From Paenibacillus_E sp052115445 (GTDB lineage: Bacteria > Bacillota > Bacilli > Paenibacillales > NBRC-103111), in contig NZ_JBFRGR010000001.1 of NCBI RefSeq assembly GCF_052115445.1, positions 1 to 64,000 of the forward strand: a stretch of 64,000 bases of DNA. The letters are read 5' to 3'. The position numbers were made by a program, and so were the translations under genes. Shown piece after piece: positions 59,295 to 64,000 of the stretch (position 1 is the first letter of the stretch; each line of letters starts with the position of its first letter). The notes beneath the pieces are model-generated. The model searched no databases. It worked only from the letters and a program-made list of their open reading frames with translations, and was not told the origin of the DNA.

Positions 59295-60794
59295 ATGAAA
59301 TTTCTTATTCCACTCCAAAGTGAAAGAGGAAATGTGCTTACCTACGTGCTTCTAATTCTCCTTGTCCTGATGATCGCAACACCTGTTATACTTGTTTCGT
59401 CTTCAACGAATCAACTTGCCAATAGCCAAACTGACTATGAGAAAAAGGCTACTGATCTAGCTGTTAGCGGCATGGAAGCTTTTATTACTTATCTGAAAAG
59501 TTACGATACCTATGCAAACGGAATGGACCGAAGAACCTACTTCAATATGTACGGCGGTGGTTCGGGAACGCACGGATTAGGTTGGGTCGCACGAAACATT
59601 ACAACTCCAGAGGGCATTGCAACGACTTACGAGCAATATGTTGAAGTGGCTGCCACCAATACTAGAATCACTGGTCCCGTTACTGCTGACAATGTGTATA
59701 ATGTTTTTTTCAAAGCTACCGTCAATAATGCACATAGTAAATTAATCAAATTTCAAATATCTGCATTTAACGCAATCGTAGTAACAACACCAACACCTGG
59801 CCCTCCCCCCAATACATCGACCCACATTGAACCGGGGCAAACCGTGCCTATTCCAGCNGGAGTTGGTGTCTTGTACGGGAATAGTTCCAATGTTAACGCA
59901 GGAAAAAACACAACGCTTGCACCGGCAATTACCAGCTATATGTCCAGTATCAAATCTAGCGTATCATCAGCCATAGACGACTATTTGAATGTGACAAAGA
60001 CACCTGGTCTAATCACTTGCACATCGTGCAGCATAAGTCAAGTAAAATCGAATATTAGTGCAAGTTCAACCAATCCTGTTGTTATCTATGTGCCAGGTAC
60101 ACTAAGTGTCTCCAGCACTGAAACTATTGGTTCCAGTACAAAGCCTGTCATTCTAATCGCAGATAATTATTCAATTAATAATTCAAATCTAGAAGTGTAT
60201 GGTAATCTAATAGCAAACCAAACTACGTCTAATCCAACTACAACTGGAAAAATTACTGGAAGTAATCAACTTGATATAACAATTAAGAGCGGCAATGGCG
60301 GCACCTACGGCAACTTGTGGAGCGAAAACAGCTTTATTACAGGCACGCAGACTACATTGAAAATTGATAATAACCTCTATGCTGGAAGTATGACACTTAG
60401 CAATGGAGGTACCGTAACGACTAAACAAATGACAATCGATGACACATTTAAAATTGAAACCCAAACCACCTTGAATATCTCAAACGGTAATCTAGCTTCT
60501 GGAAATATTTACGTTAAAAATAATGCTGAGTTTAAAGTTACTTCAGGAGATATCTTTGTATCAGGAGATTTTACTTCTGGGACTCAAATTAACCTTACTA
60601 CAGGGGGCATTATTGCTGTTGCAGGGAAAATTGACTTTAGTAACAATAAAACAATTACAACTGGAACATCCAATCCGCCTGTAACGTCCTTACAATTAAG
60701 TGGGACTTCATCCGCTACACCGACACCATCTTCACCAACATCAACATCACCAACTCCTTCACCACCACCTGATTGGAATCCGATTAGAAAATAA
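59295..60794 (+). CDS. Surface protein with PilX-like N-terminus and beta-repeat region
   Basis: 499 residues. ERGNVLTYVLLILLVLMIATPVILV is a type-IV-pilin-like signal (cleavage after G, Tyr at +5) as in PilX. From about residue 200 on there are Thr/Ser/Asn/Gly-rich strand repeats (NGGTVTTKQMTIDDTFKIET, LTTGGIIAVAGKIDFSNNKT), suggesting a beta-helix-like or polymer-forming fold. The last 40 residues are a T/S/P linker (TPSSPTSTSPTPSPPP) without LPxTG. AAAGGAGAG precedes the ATG. It faces the pilus operon on the opposite strand and may be a tip or surface component (inference). Ambiguous base at 59858. Confidence 0.7.
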   Translation: MKFLIPLQSERGNVLTYVLLILLVLMIATPVILVSSSTNQLANSQTDYEKKATDLAVSGMEAFITYLKSYDTYANGMDRRTYFNMYGGGSGTHGLGWVARNITTPEGIATTYEQYVEVAATNTRITGPVTADNVYNVFFKATVNNAHSKLIKFQISAFNAIVVTTPTPGPPPNTSTHIEPGQTVPIPXGVGVLYGNSSNVNAGKNTTLAPAITSYMSSIKSSVSSAIDDYLNVTKTPGLITCTSCSISQVKSNISASSTNPVVIYVPGTLSVSSTETIGSSTKPVILIADNYSINNSNLEVYGNLIANQTTSNPTTTGKITGSNQLDITIKSGNGGTYGNLWSENSFITGTQTTLKIDNNLYAGSMTLSNGGTVTTKQMTIDDTFKIETQTTLNISNGNLASGNIYVKNNAEFKVTSGDIFVSGDFTSGTQINLTTGGIIAVAGKIDFSNNKTITTGTSNPPVTSLQLSGTSSATPTPSSPTSTSPTPSPPPDWNPIRK

Positions 60795-60798
60795 AAAT

Positions 60799-60848
60799 AA
60801 GCCCAAATGCTAGGGACAAATCCCCCTAAGCATTTCGGGCTTTTTTTC
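60799..60848. terminator. Terminator between the surface-protein gene and the pilus operon
   Basis: AAGCCC/GGGCTT outer stem with AATGCT/AGCATT inside and GGG/CCC near the loop (60799-60842), followed by TTTTTTTC on the plus strand. Confidence 0.88.
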
Positions 60849-60851
60849 AGT

Positions 60852-61415
60852 TTAATATTGAAGCAGTTTAAATCCTGTTTCTCTCTTCACATTGTAATTC
60901 TCAAACCCACCGAACATCTTTGAACGCTGAAATGTAAAAGTCATAACCATCCTGAATGCTGAACCGCCAATCAAATTCCNAAATAGTGGTGTATTCCCTA
61001 CAGTAGGCAAATACTGTAGCCCTGTAACATGAGAGGTTAGTACTCTTTGATTCGTATAGATTCCAGGAGTTGCTAAAGTTACACTGTCTTGAATAGTCGA
61101 AGAATTAAAGTCATACATCGATAACGTTTTCGCAGCAGCATCATAATACAGCGATTTCACTTGTCTAGTGCCTGATACATAAGTCACATAACGAAAGTCA
61201 TTCGTTGCTGCATAAGCATGATTTGAATCACTGATCTCTTTCGCAATCGTATCCATCGTTTTACGAATCTCCGCATCAACATTGTATTTCTCTCCACTTG
61301 ATTTGGATTGAAGGCTTGTCGAGGATAGCAGCATAAAAACTACCCCCAACAATACAGTGCTTATGGTCAGCGTCGCTAATACCTCAATTAAGGTAAGACC
61401 GCGTTCATTCTTCAA
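60852..61415 (-). CDS. Prepilin-like protein, PilW/ComGF type
   Basis: 187 residues. NERGLTLIEVLATLTISTVLLGVVFMLL is a class-3 prepilin signal: G then LTLIE with Glu at +5. The rest is a soluble domain with SDSNHAYAATNDFRYVTYVSG. A minor pseudopilin that initiates or shapes the fibre. TTG start in an overlap with the upstream prepilin stop. Ambiguous base at 60980. Confidence 0.85.
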   Translation of the reverse strand: MKNERGLTLIEVLATLTISTVLLGVVFMLLSSTSLQSKSSGEKYNVDAEIRKTMDTIAKEISDSNHAYAATNDFRYVTYVSGTRQVKSLYYDAAAKTLSMYDFNSSTIQDSVTLATPGIYTNQRVLTSHVTGLQYLPTVGNTPLFXNLIGGSAFRMVMTFTFQRSKMFGGFENYNVKRETGFKLLQY

Positions 61416-61843
61416 TTCGTCGCCCCCCAGTAAACCGTTACCGTCAAAATGCGCGGAACTAGCGTAGCAGGAGTTGTGCTTACATCTCGGAATAAGACGA
61501 TACTTTGAAGTGAAACTAATTTCCTGTTCGTAAACACAGCTGGTGAAAATGGGGGATTTTGCAAGCTGGATTGTTGAACATATACCCCATAAGGTATAGC
61601 TGGATCTAATGCGGGATTAAGATCTGCCCAATTTTGTAAAACGGGTACGGCAGTAGTGTAAGTGCTCCTATATTCATTTAACTTCTGCTCTGCTAAATGT
61701 AAGGCATTCACGCGCAAATCATCATTTTTATTTGACATCATAGAAAAGGATGAAATATTAAGAAACATTAACACGACAAGACTTAAAATAACTGTCGCAG
61801 CCAGCACTTCCAGTAAGGTAAGCCCTCTCTCATTTCTTATCAT
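61412..61843 (-). CDS. Prepilin-like protein, PilV type
   Basis: 143 residues. NERGLTLLEVLAATVILSLVVLMFLNI is a prepilin signal with Glu at +5. ALHLAEQKLNEYRSTYTTAVPVL follows, as in PilV-like minor pilins. I chose the ATG of MIRNERGL because AGAAGGG is 6 nt upstream; two earlier ATGs are too near it. Coupled with the next prepilin by a 4-bp overlap. Confidence 0.85.
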   Translation of the reverse strand: MIRNERGLTLLEVLAATVILSLVVLMFLNISSFSMMSNKNDDLRVNALHLAEQKLNEYRSTYTTAVPVLQNWADLNPALDPAIPYGVYVQQSSLQNPPFSPAVFTNRKLVSLQSIVLFRDVSTTPATLVPRILTVTVYWGATN

Positions 61844-61870
61844 TTGCATCCCTTCTCTCTTCAATCAGCT

Positions 61871-62524
61871 TCATTTTTTTATAGACTTGTCAATTAGTTC
61901 ATAGTGATACGACTCTGATAATTTCGTTGTTAGATCCTTGTTCAAAATGTCAGCATTCTTACTGTATATCGTCCAAGCCAGCATATAGTCATCCGTATTT
62001 TTCTTCTCCCAACCGGTTTGTAATAAAATGATGGCAGCTTTCATTTTATCGATGGTTTGGGACATCGTGAGATCATCGATGTCTTTCGCGATTTTGCTGA
62101 TCTCTGCATAGCGCTCAACGATACTTTTCAGATCGTTGAATTCTGTGTTTTTAAACATAGGAATTAAATCTTTGGTAATTTGATTATTTCGAATAGCCAC
62201 ATATTGAACCATTTTTTTCTGCGAAGCTGTGAAGAGCTCATTCCTATTATCATGGATAAAATCAAGTGCTACGCTCCTATTGTCACTATCCCAACCAACC
62301 TGTGCGCCTAGCATTTCGGATAAACTACGTAAAGGCACGTACACGGATCCATCATACAATATTGAGTCTTTCGTGAGGGTATTTTGTTGACCGTTAATGG
62401 TTACATTTATTCTTTGGAAAAACACTTCAACGTTTCGGAATTGATCTTCCGCCCATGCCGAACCACTCATCGTGAATAAGCCAATGATCCCAATTGAAAG
62501 AATCAGTTTGTACTTCCTAATCAT
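61871..62524 (-). CDS. Copper-amine-oxidase N-terminal-domain (stalk) protein in the pilus operon
   Basis: 217 residues. Signal peptide (LILSIGIIGLFTMSGSAWA), then the domain VTINGQQNTLTKDSILYDGSVYVPLRSLSEMLGAQVGWDSDNRSVAL, the stalk motif (PF07833-like) common in Paenibacillus surface proteins, then a helical C-terminal half. No catalytic oxidase domain, so not an oxidase. Sits between pilO-like and prepilin genes with 27- and 19-bp gaps: an unusual member of a pilus operon. RBS AAAGGGGATAA. Confidence 0.85.
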   Translation of the reverse strand: MIRKYKLILSIGIIGLFTMSGSAWAEDQFRNVEVFFQRINVTINGQQNTLTKDSILYDGSVYVPLRSLSEMLGAQVGWDSDNRSVALDFIHDNRNELFTASQKKMVQYVAIRNNQITKDLIPMFKNTEFNDLKSIVERYAEISKIAKDIDDLTMSQTIDKMKAAIILLQTGWEKKNTDDYMLAWTIYSKNADILNKDLTTKLSESYHYELIDKSIKK

Positions 62525-62543
62525 TCAATTATCCCCTTTTACA

Positions 62544-63443
62544 TTAATTAGCTGGCTTAGAAGCTTGTAATTGCTGGAGTTGTTTAAAATACTCTTCATC
62601 TGTTTGAACCGGATTCGTTCGCTTACTTGGTTCATTTACCGGTAAAGCAGGCAGCTCTTTCAATTTCCCAGCAAAAGATGGCGCATAATAAAAGGAGCAT
62701 TCCAAAGTAACTTGAAGTTTCGACTCTTGGTCCTCTGTCTGATTTGGTATTGTGATGCTCACTGCTGGAAGTACATTCGAAATGTCTGTTTGCTCTGTAT
62801 GACTGCTTTTTACTGCAGCTGTTTGCCAGCTCCATTTTTGAATCGAAATAAAACGCTCACTACGTTGAACCTTATTCATAAAGTCAATAATTTGTGGATA
62901 CGTACCCGATGCTTGAATTGTAAATGATTCTTCCATGATGACCGTTTGCGTCTGATTCTGCTGAGTAGCACCAGCTGTTGGACTTGATGATGGAGCTGTT
63001 TGTTGAAAGCCATTCGAGTTTGTCGTATATCCCTGCGTAATGTTCGCTTGCCCGTTCGCATTTATTAAACTATCTGCCGAGCTGCTCGCTGGCCCTTGGT
63101 CACCGAATTTTATCGAAAGAATTGATAACCCAACTTGCTGCTCTAGCTCTCTGATACCAAGTAATAAACGCGGTAACTCTTCTTTCGTTGGTACTTGATA
63201 CAATGCTTGCTGAATCTCATTTTCTTCCACTTTTTTGGGAATAGGTCGCTGCAGAATTCGTTTTTTTTCTTGCTCAACTTTACTCAGTTGCATTTGAAGT
63301 GTTAAATGCTGCTTCGAGGGTGGAAGCACATCACTCACAACAATATATCCATTGATCAAGCATCCTACAAGTATTACGAGAAACAAAATGGTTGCCGGGG
63401 ATCTTAATCGACCTATGAGATGATGCCATTGTTCTTTATTCAT
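62544..63443 (-). CDS. PilO-like type IV pilus alignment protein
   Basis: 299 residues. One N-terminal membrane helix (ATILFLVILVGCLINGYIV), coiled coil (about 45-70, LQMQLSKVEQEKKRIL), then TKEELPRLLLGIRELEQQVGLSILSIKF and a disordered S/T/Q-rich insertion (about 120-165), then a ferredoxin-like domain with FTIQASGTYPQIIDFMNKVQ. This is the PilO layout. It follows the PilN-like gene with 10 bp between. AAGGGGGGG precedes the ATG. Confidence 0.85.
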   Translation of the reverse strand: MNKEQWHHLIGRLRSPATILFLVILVGCLINGYIVVSDVLPPSKQHLTLQMQLSKVEQEKKRILQRPIPKKVEENEIQQALYQVPTKEELPRLLLGIRELEQQVGLSILSIKFGDQGPASSSADSLINANGQANITQGYTTNSNGFQQTAPSSSPTAGATQQNQTQTVIMEESFTIQASGTYPQIIDFMNKVQRSERFISIQKWSWQTAAVKSSHTEQTDISNVLPAVSITIPNQTEDQESKLQVTLECSFYYAPSFAGKLKELPALPVNEPSKRTNPVQTDEEYFKQLQQLQASKPAN

Positions 63444-63453
63444 AAGCCCCCCC

Positions 63454-64000
63454 TTATTTACTAGTAACAGGATTTCTCAGTGTAATTTCAATAACTACTT
63501 CATATACGTTATATTTTTGTGCAGTTGAAGCTTGGTTTGCGGTAGAAGGAGTCTTGGCTTCGGCTTCAGTCGATTTTTCAGACTTCATTTTCATTTCACT
63601 AAGCGTTTTACGTGCATCCTCAAAATCCGCATCCGTTAAAGCTGAAGTATCATCCTGGTCAATTTGCGTATTTGTTTCATTATTAAATTTTTTGTCTGGC
63701 AGTTTTAATCCGTATTCTTGTTTTGCGATTTGCTGATTCATTGTCCATTTAAGTTCGTTTAGGAGCTTATCTCCTTCATTACCGCCTTCAGTAAGCGTGT
63801 CTTCAAAAACTTTTTTTATATTTTCAACTGTTTGTCCCGATGCAGCTTGTGTATTCGTAGTAACTGGACTTGGTGAACTCGCAACAGCTGTACTAAACGT
63901 TTTTTCCGTTTTAACCGCCGATAGGATGGAAATGGAATTAAACATTGATGAGCTTTGCAGTAAAGAAATATAATCAGCTACTGATGATAAAGCTGCGAAC
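63454..64000 (-). CDS. PilN-like pilus assembly protein (5' end outside window)
   Basis: The visible C-terminal ~181 residues read on from the window edge (FAALSSVADYISLLQSSSMF), which recalls PilN ferredoxin-like domains. A Ser/Thr-rich linker follows (SPSPVTTNTQAASGQTVEN), then acidic helices and a short end VYEVVIEITLRNPVTSK. The frame is open to the edge, so the start is not in the window. Next gene is pilO-like, supporting PilN; the long acidic region is unusual. Confidence 0.75.
   Translation of the reverse strand, partial: FAALSSVADYISLLQSSSMFNSISILSAVKTEKTFSTAVASSPSPVTTNTQAASGQTVENIKKVFEDTLTEGGNEGDKLLNELKWTMNQQIAKQEYGLKLPDKKFNNETNTQIDQDDTSALTDADFEDARKTLSEMKMKSEKSTEAEAKTPSTANQASTAQKYNVYEVVIEITLRNPVTSK

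Noticed and set aside
1..64000. CRISPR array, tRNA, rRNA, IS element or prophage
   Set aside because: I looked for direct repeats with regular spacers, cloverleaf ends, transposase motifs and phage structural genes and saw none; the only TIR-bounded element has no transposase frame.

Overview
The window looks like a chromosomal segment of a Bacillales bacterium, most probably Paenibacillus or a close relative. The evidence is strong Shine-Dalgarno sites, frequent GTG/TTG starts, moderate GC with local GC-rich patches, and proteins resembling Bacillus subtilis FadR, FadN, FadF, KapB, YfmR, YfmM, YkpA, MrfA/MrfB and YezD. About 19 isolated ambiguous bases (n), roughly one per 3 kb, point to a draft assembly. 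I see no rRNA, tRNA, CRISPR array, prophage or insertion sequence. Gene names rest on remembered family similarity, not on a search.

Layout. 1-5.9 kb: fatty-acid beta-oxidation. fadN (cut by the window edge) and fadF lie on the minus strand, divergent from fadR-etfB-etfA, with a consensus-like promoter, a FadR operator and a CcpA cre site between them. 5.9-12.7 kb: mixed accessory metabolism (TIMP-like secreted protein, AlkZ-like winged-helix protein, SDR plus AraC regulator, SnoaL-like protein, two alpha/beta hydrolases, YezD). 13.0-16.9 kb: sulfate ABC transporter cysT-cysW-cysA-sbp. 17-21 kb: DUF817, VanW, an unrecognised anchored protein, acyl-CoA thioesterase, purT. 21.3-25.3 kb: vWA/MoxR pair, then a three-gene set (51-aa protein, YhcN-like lipoprotein, Cys4 protein). 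25.6-29.9 kb: TRIC-type channel, Gfo/Idh/MocA oxidoreductase, thioredoxin, kapB and small hypotheticals.

30.0-36.9 kb holds three different ABC-F ATPases (YkpA-, YfmR- and YfmM-type), a density unusual for translation factors. A 167-nt TIR-bounded, hairpin-rich intergenic element lies between the first two, and a long structured leader with a possible upstream ORF precedes the third.

37.0-47.5 kb is a Tad (type IVc) pilus operon read on the minus strand: a 31-aa membrane peptide, TadZ/CpaE, TadA, TadB, TadC, Flp pilin, TadE-like, a 752-aa TadG-like protein, a second TadE-like, prepilin peptidase and a DUF6382-FHA protein. No secretin or CpaB is present, as expected for a monoderm. Just upstream (48.7-50.4 kb) a Ser/Thr kinase is fused to a C-terminal ParA/TadZ-like domain with a degenerate P-loop. 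With the FHA protein this suggests phospho-threonine signalling wired to the Tad machine, which is the most system-like novelty in the window.

50.4-58.5 kb is rich in nucleic-acid maintenance: an RlmM/FtsJ-like methyltransferase, a lone ABC ATPase, a cyclic-phosphate-processing receiver (cPPR) protein, endonuclease IV, a Fpg/Nei glycosylase, and mrfB-mrfA (exonuclease/helicase) behind a promoter whose spacer carries a LexA-like half-conserved box. 58.6-64 kb: a nitroreductase, a beta-repeat surface protein with a PilX-like N-terminus, and a second pilus operon of the type IVa kind (pilN-like, cut by the edge; pilO-like; a copper-amine-oxidase-N stalk protein; two prepilin-like proteins).
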